Translations under genes and position numbers: made by a program
The notes under the pieces: generated by a model
Database searches by the model: none
What the model saw: only the letters and a program-made list of their open reading frames with translations
Told to the model about the DNA's origin: nothing
In this document: piece by piece, positions 25,118 through 33,687 of the stretch
How the letters are laid out: each line of letters opens with the position of its first letter
Position numbering within the stretch: position 1 is the first letter of the stretch
From: CADEEX01 sp964577955
Lineage (GTDB): Bacteria > Acidobacteriota > Vicinamibacteria > Vicinamibacterales > CAVVIG01
NCBI GenBank assembly: GCA_964577955.1
Contig: CAZOAZ010000028.1
Coordinates: 17,391-81,390, forward strand
Reading direction: 5' to 3'
DNA length: 64,000 nucleotides

Positions 25118-26848
25118 CTAACCCTGAATCGGCGTTTCGACGACGAAGCGCTTCAGGAAGCCGCCGCCGCAGTCGGCCTCGACTTCCTGACGGGCCACGA
25201 GCGTCGCGGCATTGCCGCGAATCACATAACCCACCTCGAACGAACCCGGGACGACGGCGTAGCGCTCGGGCATCTGTCCGCCGATGGCCCACGACCGCAT
25301 CCGGTCCTGCCACCGCGCGGCGAGCAGCCGTTCCGGATCGATCGTGTGGCGATCCGGCTCGGTCGGCGTCGGCGTGCTTCTCGACGGATCGACCGGCGGC
25401 GCGGCGAGGCCCGGCGACACCCGTGCAATCGTCCGGCTGCGATCCACGATCGCGGTGACGTTCTGATCGTTGTCGAGCGTCACCGACACCTTGCCCTCGC
25501 CCGGGCCGATCACCGGGACACCGTCGATGAGCTGCGTGAACTGCACGACGGTTTCACACAGTCGCGGCGTGCCGATGCTGCCGCTGCCCTGAGTCGAGCC
25601 GGCGCAGTCGTACTTGTGGAGCACGCGATCGAAGGTGATCTCGTTGCGATCCAGGCCGAACTGCCGGATCGCGTCCTGCGCCCGGCGGATTGCCGTGCCG
25701 AGCGGCAATTCATTCCGGCTTTCGAGGTTGGGCGGCGCGATCTGCGCCTCGTAGGTCCCGTTCCGATCGATCGCCAGAGAACGATCGCCGTTGGCGACGA
25801 CGATGATCCCGAGCGGATTGGCGGTGACTTCGCCCGGGATGGTGATGCCGATCGGGATCCGGTTCGCGATCGTGCGGACGGACCGGGCGCTGACTGGTTC
25901 GAGCGCGAGCTGCGCGGCCGCGATTCGCGCCGGCACGCGCTGATTGAGCGCCCGCGCACCAAGCGCCGAGGCGGCGGCGTAGTACCAGCGCCAGTGCCAG
26001 TAGTTGCGGCTGACGGCGCCCCAATCGAAGAAGCGCTCGTTGTAGAGCCGATTCTGCGCTTCCGCGGCGGTCGCTCCGCACGCCGTGACCGACGGCGCCT
26101 GATGCGTCGAGACGTCGTACCAGCTCATATCGAGAAACGCCTGGCTGAATGACTTGTTGCGGTTCCACTGCTTCCAGAAGTCCGATCCGTAGTTGCCGGC
26201 ATCAATGCTCGTCGTCTCGTAGCCGAAGAGCATGCGGAAGCCGAGATTCGCGCCATTCCAGGTGCGGATCGGATTGTGGCCGCCAAGCACACGCAGCGAG
26301 AAGCAGGTCGACCAGAAGAGATACCGCGCCTGTTCGTTGCCAAGTTTCATCTGCGACGACATCGCGTTGGTGCCGAGGCCGCCCCAGTTCGCGCCCATCG
26401 CGGCGTAGAACACCCCGTTCCCGTCCATCGCGCCGTGCCCGGAGTGGTAGGCGGCCATCACGGCGTCGAGCCCGTAGGTGTCCTGCCAGTTGTCGTACTG
26501 CTCGTAGTACGCCCACGGGGCGACGCCGGCGTCCCGGTACCAGAAGTTGGCGGCCTGGAACTGTTGGACGTAGTTCAGCCAACCCTGCGCGTCTTCGTGC
26601 GTGTAGCTCAGATCGCTGGCCGCGGCGAACTTCTCGACGCTGAAGGCGCCGTAGTAGTCGGTGGTGACGGCGCCAATCGCGTCGGCTTTGGCGGCGGCAA
26701 TCGGGTTGCCGGATTCCGTGTCGAGCGCAATCCGCAGCCGCTCGGCCGCGGCAGGCTTCGGCGCGGTCGTCGCGGTCGCGGTTGCCGCCTGCGCGGAGGC
26801 GTCGGCGTAGCTTCTGACCATCGCTTCGGAAATGTCCTGTGGACTCAT
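25118..26848 (-). CDS. Caspase-like (clan CD-type) putative protease with FTP-like tail
   Basis: This 576-residue protein has no signal peptide and starts at the ATG at 26848 (AGGAG upstream). Residues 131-140 read MAAYHSGHGA and residues 176-185 read YLFWSTCFSL: a hydrophobic strand ending His-Gly, and 44 residues later a hydrophobic strand ending Cys. That is the clan CD (caspase, gingipain) catalytic layout, and may match the uncharacterised DUF6345 group. A C-terminal region (about 430-520, FTQLIDGVPVIGPGEGKV) resembles the FTP/PepSY propeptide fold. It lies between a papain-like protease and a chagasin-type inhibitor. Protease activity is inferred only. Confidence 0.65.
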   Translation of the reverse strand: MSPQDISEAMVRSYADASAQAATATATTAPKPAAAERLRIALDTESGNPIAAAKADAIGAVTTDYYGAFSVEKFAAASDLSYTHEDAQGWLNYVQQFQAANFWYRDAGVAPWAYYEQYDNWQDTYGLDAVMAAYHSGHGAMDGNGVFYAAMGANWGGLGTNAMSSQMKLGNEQARYLFWSTCFSLRVLGGHNPIRTWNGANLGFRMLFGYETTSIDAGNYGSDFWKQWNRNKSFSQAFLDMSWYDVSTHQAPSVTACGATAAEAQNRLYNERFFDWGAVSRNYWHWRWYYAAASALGARALNQRVPARIAAAQLALEPVSARSVRTIANRIPIGITIPGEVTANPLGIIVVANGDRSLAIDRNGTYEAQIAPPNLESRNELPLGTAIRRAQDAIRQFGLDRNEITFDRVLHKYDCAGSTQGSGSIGTPRLCETVVQFTQLIDGVPVIGPGEGKVSVTLDNDQNVTAIVDRSRTIARVSPGLAAPPVDPSRSTPTPTEPDRHTIDPERLLAARWQDRMRSWAIGGQMPERYAVVPGSFEVGYVIRGNAATLVARQEVEADCGGGFLKRFVVETPIQG

Positions 26849-26860
26849 GTGATTTCTCCT

Positions 26861-26885
26861 GTGGGGACAGGCTTCAGCCTGTCCG
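26861..26885 (+). repeat. REP-like palindrome, GTGG head (family A)
   Basis: GTGGGGACAGGC-TTCA-GCCTGTCCG between the two protease-type genes of the cassette. Confidence 0.75.
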
Positions 26886-26892
26886 ACACGCG

Positions 26893-27990
26893 TCAGTACT
26901 TCTTCGCGCCCACGAGCTTGTCGAGTTTCTCGCCGGTGTAGAACGCGCGGACCGACTCGGCTTCGAACAGCGTGCCGCCGAGCCCGTTGAGTTCTTGCTC
27001 GGTGACCTCCTGGTACCGCCATTTGCCTTTGACGAAGGCCCAGATCAGGTTCTTGTTCGACTTGAACGCATGCTCGGCAAACACGGCTTCGGCCCAGTCG
27101 TCGCCGGTGTCGACTTCGTCGTCAGTGCCGTCGAGGAGCGTGCCGGCGACCTTGCGGACGCCGAACATCGCGAACTGCGTGTCGATGTCGGCCTCGCCAT
27201 ACGCGATCCGGAAATAGCCGTTCTCGCCGAAGTCCGGGCCCCAGCTGTTCTTGCAGATCCAGCACTGCTCGGCCTCGCTGTAGCCGACGCAGGAAATCGC
27301 GTGATACCCGGCGAGATCGCCGGTGACATGGCGGTACACGCCGCCCTGGTAGTAGAAGAAGTCGCGGTAGACCGCCATGCACGCGATCATCGGTCCGACG
27401 GTGTCGAGGAACTCCTTGCGCGCATTCGGCTCGATGATCTCTTCGTACTGGACGACCTCGAGCAGACGGTCGGGCCGCTCGCCGCAGGTCTGGCAATCCA
27501 TGTCGTGGTCCTGATACGGGAAGCAGGACTCTTCGCCGACGCCTTTGGTCTTGGCGTACTCGAGCGCATCGGCGGGCCACCAGCCTTCGGCGCATTTCTT
27601 CCCCGCGCCGCAAAAGAAGAGGTCGGCTTCCGAGAGATCGATCGCGAGCTCCGCGGTTCGCTGCTGAATCCGCGCCTGTGCTTCGAGCGTCGCCACCGTC
27701 GCAAACGCGACGCAGGATCCGCAGTTGCCCTGATCGCGGATCGGCGTGGTCCACTGCTTGCCGTCGGCATTCCGCCAGTCGCGCGCCGGCGCAAACGAAA
27801 ACGTCCGCGTCCGCGCGAGCTGGAGAGCGGTTTCAATGCGGCGGCGGTCCTCGTCGCGAACGATGACGCCGAGCCGGCGGTCCTGTTCGGCTTCGCTCAA
27901 GCCGGACATCGTGGTGGTGCCGGCCCGCCACGTGGCCGCGGAGGAAGAGGCTATCTGTGATTGCAGTTGACGCAGATTCAGCTTCGCCAT
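26893..27990 (-). CDS. Papain-family (C1) cysteine protease
   Basis: This 365-residue protein has no signal peptide and starts at the ATG at 27990 (GGAG upstream). The catalytic set of papain-like enzymes is complete: oxyanion Q87 and nucleophile C93 in DQGNCGSCVAF, H230 in GYHAISCVGY, and N248 in NSWGPDFGENGYF. Extra Cys pairs suggest disulfides, although the lack of a leader implies cytosolic or atypical export. The propeptide region is short (about 65 residues) and lacks the ERFNIN pattern. It is the first gene of a three-gene cassette that ends with a chagasin-like inhibitor. Confidence 0.9.
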   Translation of the reverse strand: MAKLNLRQLQSQIASSSAATWRAGTTTMSGLSEAEQDRRLGVIVRDEDRRRIETALQLARTRTFSFAPARDWRNADGKQWTTPIRDQGNCGSCVAFATVATLEAQARIQQRTAELAIDLSEADLFFCGAGKKCAEGWWPADALEYAKTKGVGEESCFPYQDHDMDCQTCGERPDRLLEVVQYEEIIEPNARKEFLDTVGPMIACMAVYRDFFYYQGGVYRHVTGDLAGYHAISCVGYSEAEQCWICKNSWGPDFGENGYFRIAYGEADIDTQFAMFGVRKVAGTLLDGTDDEVDTGDDWAEAVFAEHAFKSNKNLIWAFVKGKWRYQEVTEQELNGLGGTLFEAESVRAFYTGEKLDKLVGAKKY

Positions 27991-28128
27991 GAGTTGAGCT
28001 CCTTCACGCGCAGTGAACGGCGCGGATGCGGAATCGAGAAGGAAGCCACTACATCACAACGTGCGTGGCGATGCGATTGACAGTTTGAGCGATTGATCAA
28101 CAGAACGTGCGCGACGTGGGGGTCCGGA

Positions 28129-28728
28129 CTACACGCGATCGCTGCGTCGCGCGCGCCAGGTCGTCGGCGTGACGCCGAAGGTCTGCTTGAACTGGCGGTC
28201 GAATTCCGTGGCGTGAGCGAAGCCGAGCTCGCCGGCGATCTCCTTGATCGTGAGGACGTCCGCGTCGAGCAGCGCCACGGCGCGCTCCATGCGCAGCGCG
28301 CGCACGAGATCGCGAAAGCTCATGCCGACGTGGCGCCTCAGGAGCCGGCTGAAATGCCAGCGTGACATGCGCACGAAGTCCGCGACGTCGCTGAGCGAGA
28401 GCGTCGAGCGCGGGCAGTGGGTGCGGATGTAGGCAAGCGCGCGATCGAGACGCGAATCGCTGGATCGGTGCAGCACGTTGATCTGCAGCGCCTGGATCAT
28501 CCAGGCCGGGAGGATCGACGTGTCGGCGGGCCGCTCGTTCTGTGCCGGCCGCAGCAGATCGGGAAGTGTTTCAGGGCTGGCGCTGCGCAGCGCGCCGGCG
28601 AAGTGTTCGAGATCGCGCGCCAGCTGTTCGATGGCGTCGATGTCGTCGTCGCTCACCGGCGCAGCGCGACGGAGACCGCGCTGGCGCTCCAGCGGCTGCG
28701 CATCTGCAGCTGAGCTCTGACGAAGCAT
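28129..28728 (-). CDS. AraC-family transcription regulator
   Basis: I start it at the ATG at 28728, as the longer frame adds a low-complexity N-terminus. The 199-residue protein has a variable N-terminal part (about 100 residues) and a C-terminal AraC/XylS DNA-binding domain: two helix-turn-helix units (LSLSDVADFVRMSRWHFSRL and the later DVLTIKEIAGELGFAHATEF) ending with FGVTPTTWRARR. It precedes the protease cassette by 138 bases in the same direction, so it is a likely regulator of it. The inducer is unknown. Confidence 0.88.
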   Translation of the reverse strand: MLRQSSAADAQPLERQRGLRRAAPVSDDDIDAIEQLARDLEHFAGALRSASPETLPDLLRPAQNERPADTSILPAWMIQALQINVLHRSSDSRLDRALAYIRTHCPRSTLSLSDVADFVRMSRWHFSRLLRRHVGMSFRDLVRALRMERAVALLDADVLTIKEIAGELGFAHATEFDRQFKQTFGVTPTTWRARRSDRV

Positions 28729-28811
28729 CGGGGTCCCGTTTCGATGTGAGCGTTGACGGTAGCGCGAAGTCCGATCGCGATCAACGAGGAACGAACCGCG
28801 ACCGAACAAAA

Positions 28812-28872
28812 AAGTGCGAAGTGCGAGGGTGCGAAGTGCGAAGTGCGGAGGAGGTGTGACGTGCGAAGTGCT
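28812..28872. repeat. Heptad repeat, AGTGCGA type
   Basis: Degenerate 7-base units (AGTGCGA, AGTGCGG) upstream of the AraC gene, with an irregular middle. The reverse complement (TTCGCAC units) recurs at 61132-61172. Confidence 0.65.
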
Positions 28873-29041
28873 AGAAGTCGGCGTCGCTCAGTTCGAAGTG
28901 CGATAGCCAGCTCAGGAGATTCTTCATCGGCTGTCCGACGAACTGTTCAACGAGCGGCGGCGCCGAGACGATGATGCCGGTTGAGCTGTCGACGAGAATC
29001 CCGATCGTGAGGCCCGAACAGCGGATCCAGTGTGCCGTCAC
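28871..29041 (-). CDS. Tiny protein, unknown, coupled to upstream gene
   Basis: A 56-residue frame starts at the GTG at 29041, which overlaps the stop of the preceding gene as GTGA. The sequence is hydrophobic in the middle (GLTIGILVDSSTGIIVSAPP) and ends FELSDADF. I do not recognise it. The exact 4-base overlap with its upstream neighbour, in the same direction, supports both as real and co-translated. The gene ends inside a heptad repeat. Confidence 0.5.
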   Translation of the reverse strand: MTAHWIRCSGLTIGILVDSSTGIIVSAPPLVEQFVGQPMKNLLSWLSHFELSDADF

Positions 29042-29217
29042 TCGGTCTGACCCTCCGCGAGGCTCGCGACCATCTCGCCCGACTGCCAGTCGAACGACAC
29101 GACGACGATGCCCTGCCCGGTCTGAATCCGCCAGACCTTCAGATGAATCCGGTGCGTCACTTTGACGCCAGGCACCGGTTCGAGCGGCTGCATCCACGCC
29201 GGAGACGGTTTGAACAT
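29038..29217 (-). CDS. Tiny protein, unknown, first of a coupled pair
   Basis: A 59-residue frame starts at the ATG at 29217 with GGGAG six bases upstream; the extension to 29232 is not needed. The sequence (HRIHLKVWRIQTGQGIVVVSF) looks like a small beta protein. It overlaps the next gene by 4 bases (GTGA). I do not recognise a family. It could be a two-component small system such as a toxin-antitoxin pair, but no known motif supports that. Confidence 0.5.
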   Translation of the reverse strand: MFKPSPAWMQPLEPVPGVKVTHRIHLKVWRIQTGQGIVVVSFDWQSGEMVASLAEGQTE

Positions 29218-29376
29218 CGAACTCCCGTTCAAAGGATGAGGATTTACAAGAATGATACCGGCTGGGATCGATTAGCTCAACTGCAGAATGTGACGGAATT
29301 CCGTGAGGCGGGAAGGAGGAGCGACTAACTTTCGGCAGGGCTCGTGTCGGTCAACCGACCGGGGTCAGCCTGGAGT

Positions 29377-29450
29377 CTGGCACCGACCTGGCACCGACCT
29401 GGCACCGACCTGGCACCGACCTGGCACCGACCTGGCACCGACCTGGCACC
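29377..29450. repeat. Tandem 11-base repeat
   Basis: Six perfect copies of CTGGCACCGAC and a partial seventh end exactly at the stop codon of the gene at 29451. A GGGGTCAG motif, as in the nested palindrome at 39987-40080, lies just before the array (29361-29368). Confidence 0.9.
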
Positions 29451-30407
29451 TTACTTCTGGCGTTCTGAAAAGCGGGCGCCGCGAAGGATGAGCTCCATCG
29501 AGTGGTTGGCTTCGTGGCAGGACCACTCGAACATGCGATCGTCGTCGCTCCGCGACATCGCGCTCATCGCGGTAAACGGACGGACGAACGTCTCGGGATC
29601 CTCGATCGTGAACTGATACTGGAGCGTGTTGGCATCGCCGAGGCGGAAGCGCTCGACGATGTGCAGCCTGGTTCCCGAGCCGCGGAACGTCGTCTTGTCG
29701 CTGAAGTTCGTGGTGTCGACGACCAGCGTATCGCCCTCCCACCGGCCGATCGAGTCGCCCTTCCACTGCTGCATCTGCGGCGGCAGGTGCGCCTGACGGT
29801 TGAGCGGGATGATTCGCGCATCGTGAATCATCTCGCTGTGAATCATCACGTAGTCGCGCGTCTGTACGATCTGGACGGTGTTGTTGTAGTACGCCGGCAG
29901 CATCGGCGGACCCGCGGTGTTGCCAATCATCAGGCAGCGTTCGGCGTTGGTGAAGTTCTCCGGGTTCTCGGCGTAGCGGCCGCGGGTTTGCGCCGCGCGC
30001 GCCGAGTTGCGCTCCTGGCCGGCCGGTGTCAGCGCCGGCACGCGTCCGTCCGCGGGATCGGTGATGAGCGAGGTCCGCATGTCCGGAAGCACACGCCCAG
30101 GCTCGTAGGTGTCGATATCCGAAGCCACTTCGAGCTCGAAGGAGTCGCCGTTGGCGGCTGCCGCCGTGCGCTCAATCTGATAGCGGCTTTCGTAGTCGCG
30201 AGCCTCCGCCTCGGTGAAGAACGCCTTGTTCAGGAAATCCCGCGTGCGCTCGAGCGGCGTGGCAGTGTTGTTCACCCACGTGCCCTGGAGATCGGGGTGA
30301 CCGTCGGGTGTGCGGTGCCGCGTCTGGGCCCGGACATCCGGCATGAACGAGAGCAGGAGCACGAGCGCCGAAGTGGACGTTGCCGGGTGCCGAATCCATC
30401 TCGTCAT
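29451..30407 (-). CDS. Secreted conserved protein, unknown function
   Basis: This 318-residue protein starts with a signal peptide ending DVRAQ and then the phrase RTPDGHPDLQGTWVNNTATPLER, which I know from a large group of secreted acidobacterial proteins of unknown role. Later stretches (YYNNTVQIVQTRDYVMIHSEM, GRWEGDTLVVDTTNFSD) fit a beta-rich fold such as a lipocalin-like barrel. No catalytic motif is known. The stop codon abuts the 11-base tandem repeat. Confidence 0.78.
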   Translation of the reverse strand: MTRWIRHPATSTSALVLLLSFMPDVRAQTRHRTPDGHPDLQGTWVNNTATPLERTRDFLNKAFFTEAEARDYESRYQIERTAAAANGDSFELEVASDIDTYEPGRVLPDMRTSLITDPADGRVPALTPAGQERNSARAAQTRGRYAENPENFTNAERCLMIGNTAGPPMLPAYYNNTVQIVQTRDYVMIHSEMIHDARIIPLNRQAHLPPQMQQWKGDSIGRWEGDTLVVDTTNFSDKTTFRGSGTRLHIVERFRLGDANTLQYQFTIEDPETFVRPFTAMSAMSRSDDDRMFEWSCHEANHSMELILRGARFSERQK

Positions 30408-30448
30408 GTTCCACCAAGATTACACCCGGAGGCCGGCCGTCCCCCCGC

Positions 30449-30479
30449 AGTCCCTAGCCCCTAGTCCCCAGTCCCCAGT
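30449..30479. repeat. Heptad repeat, CCCCAGT type
   Basis: Four units of 7 bases plus a partial fifth (AGTCCCT, AGCCCCT, AGTCCCC twice) between two divergent genes. CCCCAGT-type heptads are also known as STRR repeats in cyanobacteria. Confidence 0.8.
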
Positions 30480-30528
30480 GCATTGTCACTGACAACCTTT
30501 GACGGCAGCCCGTCATCTAAGGCGCGGG

Positions 30529-33219
30529 ATGACAACCCTTCGGCCTCCGCCAAGGCTACGGCGGACAAGCCGCGTGCTGCAGTTTGCCGGACTCGCGTGG
30601 CTTAGACCGTCCGCACTTGACGCTGACTTCGTCCGCGAGATCCGTTGCCACATTGGTGAGCAGGCCGAGGCGAACGAACAGCGCGGGATGTCCGCGCCGG
30701 CGGCGCTACGCGCGGCCCGATTGTCGGTGGGATCGGTCACCGCGCTTTGCGAGGAGGCGAGAGACATGCGGCCAGGCGAGTGGACGCGGCAGTTCCTGCG
30801 GGATGTCCGGTACGGCGGGCGGCAGTTGCGCCGGACGCCCGCGTTCGCGTGCAGCGCAATCCTGGTGCTCGCGCTCGGCATCGGCGCGACGGCGGCGATC
30901 TTTGCGCTCGTCGACGCGACGCTCCTGCGGCCGCTGCCGTACCGCGAACCCGAACGCCTGGTGAAACTCTTTCAACGCTCGCCGCGCGCAGGGCGCGTCG
31001 CCGTCACGATGGCGGACATGAGCGACTGGATCGACCAGACGCGTTCGTTTGCCGGACTGGCGGGAATCGGCGGCGCCGGCTTCACGACGCTCGCGAGCGA
31101 CGGCGGTGCGCCCGAAGTGGCGGCGACGCAGGCGGTCTCCCAATCGTTCTTCGATCTCGTCGGCGTTGTCCCGGTGGCTGGCCGCACCTTCAAGGACAGC
31201 GACCCTGGCGATGCGCGGGTCATCGTGATCGGCGAGCGGCTCTGGCGGACCTACTTCGCCGCCGATCCGGCCGCGATCGGCCGGCCGGTGAGCCTCGCCG
31301 GTGGTCCGCCGCTGACGATTGTCGGCGTCGTGCCGGCGTCGTTCATGATGCTCAATCGCGCCGACATCTGGACGCTGCTGCCGCGCGCGCTGACTCAAGG
31401 CGAACAGGCGCGCCGCGTGCACTTCCTCGATGTGATCGGGCGTTTGAAACCTGGCGTGACGATCGAGCAGTCGCGCAGCGATCTCCAGATCGTGGCCGAT
31501 CGACTCAGCCAGAGCCATCCGGTCACCAACGCCGGGTGGGGCGTGACGATCGAACCGCTGCAGCGCGCGCTCGTCGGCGACGACTTGCGCCGCACCGCGC
31601 TCGTGCTGCTGGCCGGCGTCCTCTTTCTTCTCCTCATGGCATGCGCGAATGTCGCCAATCTGGTGCTTGCGAAGAGCCTCGCGCGGGTGCGGGAGATCGG
31701 TGTCCGCGCCGCGCTCGGGAGCACGCGGCCGCGCCTGGTTCGTCAGCTGGCCACGGAAAGCCTGTTGCTTGCCGGCCTGGGCGGCGCCGCCGGCCTCGCG
31801 CTGGCGTGGATGACTCTACGGATCGCGCCGTCACTGATTCCTGCCGGCACGCTGCCGACGGGCATCGCGCCGATGCTCGACTGGCGTGTGCTGCTGTTCA
31901 CGCTCGTCGTGACGGGTGCGGCCGCGGTGTTCGCCGGACTGATTCCGTCCTGGCAGGTCGCGCGGCTGCCGCTCGTGGCGTCGCTCGGCGCCGGCAGCCG
32001 GACCGTAGCCGCCGGAGGCGGTCGCCTTCGGACGGCGCTCATCCTCGTGCAAATCGCCGCGGCGCTCATTCTGACTGTCGGCGGCGCGCTCTTCGTGCGC
32101 ACGGTCGCGGCGTTCGGCCGGGCGGAGAACGGATTCACCCCTGACCATGTCACGACGCTGACCGTCGGCCTGCCGTTCGTCAGATACGGCGAAGCCGCGC
32201 GGATGCGGAGGTTCTTCGCGTCGGTGGTCGAGGAGACCCGCCGGCTGCCCGGCGTCCAGTCCGCAGGTCTCCTGTCCGGCGACCTGCCGCTCGAAGGCAA
32301 CTCACGCAGCCAGCTGTTCGAAGTCGTCGGCGCGCCGACCATCGATCCTTCGCATCAGCCCGTGGCGCATTTTCAGTTCGTCGATCCGGGATACTTCGAC
32401 ACGCTCGGCATCACGCTGGCGCGCGGCCGCGACTTCGGAGCCAGCGACACCGAGACCGGCGCGCCCGTCTGTATCGTGAACGAAGCCTTCGCACGGCAGT
32501 ACCTTCAGGGAATCGATCCACTGACCGCGCGCCTGGTCGTTCGCTCACTCACCGCCCGCGTGTCCGACTCGGTGGCCGTCACGCGCGATGTCGTCGGCGT
32601 CATCCGCCAGGTCACCCTCCGCGCCGGCGAGCGCGACGGCGTTCCCGAGATCTACGTGCCGTTCGCGCAGAATCCGTGGCCGACCGGCACGATCGTCGTG
32701 CGCACCGCGAACGACGCGACGCCCGTCACGAAGGCCATTCGCGAGATCGTCGCCCGGCAGGATGCCACGCTGGCGATTACCCAGGTGCGGACGATGGATG
32801 AGATTGGCGCGGCGGCGACCGCGTCACCGCGGCTGCGCGCGCAGCTGGTCGCGACCTTTGCGGTGAGCGCACTGCTGATCGCCGGCGTCGGACTCTATGC
32901 CGTCCTGAGCTTCCTGGCGCGGCAGCGCTCGAGCGAGTTCAGCGTCCGGATGGCGCTCGGCGCTACGCCCGTGAACGTGCTGAGCCTGGTCCTTGCGCAC
33001 GGCCTCAAGCTGGGCGTCGCTGGTCTCGTGATCGGTGTGGCGGTTGCCGCGGTCGCAGTGCGGTTCGTGTCCGCGCTGCTCTTTGGCATTGCGGCGCTCG
33101 ACCCGGTCGCTTTCGCCGTCTCGGCGGCGATGCTGCTGACGATTCTGCTCGTGGCCAGCACGGTGCCGGCCGTGAGCGCAATCCGCGCCAATCCGGCCGC
33201 CGTTCTCAAGCGCGACTAG
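30529..33219 (+). CDS. FtsX/MacB-type permease of the ADOP family
   Basis: About 896 residues. After a short permease-prefix region (FVREIRCHIGEQAEANEQRG, then an alpha-helical linker) come two MacB-type units, each with a periplasmic part and FtsX membrane segments. Motifs include LALGIGATAAIFALVDATLL and MACANVANLVLAKSLARVREIGVRAALG. No ATPase gene is adjacent, as is typical of acidobacterial duplicated orphan permeases. It probably works with a separate MacB-like ATPase in export or signalling. I start at the ATG at 30529; the upstream TTG at 30499 is less likely. Confidence 0.85.
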   Translation: MTTLRPPPRLRRTSRVLQFAGLAWLRPSALDADFVREIRCHIGEQAEANEQRGMSAPAALRAARLSVGSVTALCEEARDMRPGEWTRQFLRDVRYGGRQLRRTPAFACSAILVLALGIGATAAIFALVDATLLRPLPYREPERLVKLFQRSPRAGRVAVTMADMSDWIDQTRSFAGLAGIGGAGFTTLASDGGAPEVAATQAVSQSFFDLVGVVPVAGRTFKDSDPGDARVIVIGERLWRTYFAADPAAIGRPVSLAGGPPLTIVGVVPASFMMLNRADIWTLLPRALTQGEQARRVHFLDVIGRLKPGVTIEQSRSDLQIVADRLSQSHPVTNAGWGVTIEPLQRALVGDDLRRTALVLLAGVLFLLLMACANVANLVLAKSLARVREIGVRAALGSTRPRLVRQLATESLLLAGLGGAAGLALAWMTLRIAPSLIPAGTLPTGIAPMLDWRVLLFTLVVTGAAAVFAGLIPSWQVARLPLVASLGAGSRTVAAGGGRLRTALILVQIAAALILTVGGALFVRTVAAFGRAENGFTPDHVTTLTVGLPFVRYGEAARMRRFFASVVEETRRLPGVQSAGLLSGDLPLEGNSRSQLFEVVGAPTIDPSHQPVAHFQFVDPGYFDTLGITLARGRDFGASDTETGAPVCIVNEAFARQYLQGIDPLTARLVVRSLTARVSDSVAVTRDVVGVIRQVTLRAGERDGVPEIYVPFAQNPWPTGTIVVRTANDATPVTKAIREIVARQDATLAITQVRTMDEIGAAATASPRLRAQLVATFAVSALLIAGVGLYAVLSFLARQRSSEFSVRMALGATPVNVLSLVLAHGLKLGVAGLVIGVAVAAVAVRFVSALLFGIAALDPVAFAVSAAMLLTILLVASTVPAVSAIRANPAAVLKRD

Positions 33220-33227
33220 TTCACCGC

Positions 33228-33253
33228 GGTAGGGACAGGCTTTAGCCTCTCCG
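33228..33253 (+). repeat. REP-like palindrome (family A, one mismatch)
   Basis: GGTAGGGACAGGC-TTTA-GCCTCTCC in the gap after the ADOP permease gene; the right arm has a mismatch. Confidence 0.75.
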
Positions 33254-33310
33254 TCCTGCGGTGTGCACACGACTGCCTGCGAGCACAATCATCGGTACGC
33301 TGGGATTAAC

Positions 33311-33610
33311 GTGCGGCCGGTTTTGGCCGACTGCACAGATGTGGCACTGAAGGAAACCGCCAGCGACGAGGTCTACGAGATCACGACGCTCGACGCCGAA
33401 ATCCCCTCAGAGTGGAGCAGCGCGGGGATCTACACGCTCGAAGCGCCCGTCCGCTGTCCCCACTGCCGCGACGCGATTCGGACGCTGAGAGCCATTCGAC
33501 TGGTCCGGACGCAAGTCGCCTTCACCTCGACCCTGCCGCGCAGCGGCCGCGTGCTCATCTGCCCGCAGTGCGAGCGAATCCTCTCCGCTGAGCTCGCCGG
33601 ACTGATCTGA
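33311..33610 (+). CDS. Small zinc-ribbon-like protein
   Basis: A 99-residue frame from the GTG at 33311 has two CxxC pairs, CPHC and CPQC, about 43 residues apart, which could bind one zinc. The rest (EVYEITTLDAEIP, TLPRSGRVLICPQC) looks like a small mixed fold. The true start is uncertain: the longer frame from 33263 reads through REP-derived sequence, and GTG at 33338 is another option. I do not recognise a family. It converges on the M56 peptidase gene with a heptad palindrome between them. Confidence 0.5.
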   Translation: MRPVLADCTDVALKETASDEVYEITTLDAEIPSEWSSAGIYTLEAPVRCPHCRDAIRTLRAIRLVRTQVAFTSTLPRSGRVLICPQCERILSAELAGLI

Positions 33611-33623
33611 CCGCTCGCTCAAA

Positions 33624-33679
33624 ATTGCAGATTGCACACTGCAAAGTTCAAACTTGCATTGCAATTTGCACTGTGCAAT
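33624..33679. repeat. Heptad palindrome, ATTGCA type
   Basis: Exactly eight 7-base units fill 56 bases, and the two halves are roughly complementary (left ATTGCAGATTGCAC, right TTTGCACTGTGCAAT). It fills the gap between convergent genes ending at 33610 and 33688. A longer relative is at 41011-41087. Confidence 0.85.
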
Positions 33680-33687
33680 GTCCTGCG

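Noticed and set aside
29377..29450. CRISPR-like array
   Set aside because: The unit is 11 bases and contiguous, with no spacers; it is a simple tandem repeat.
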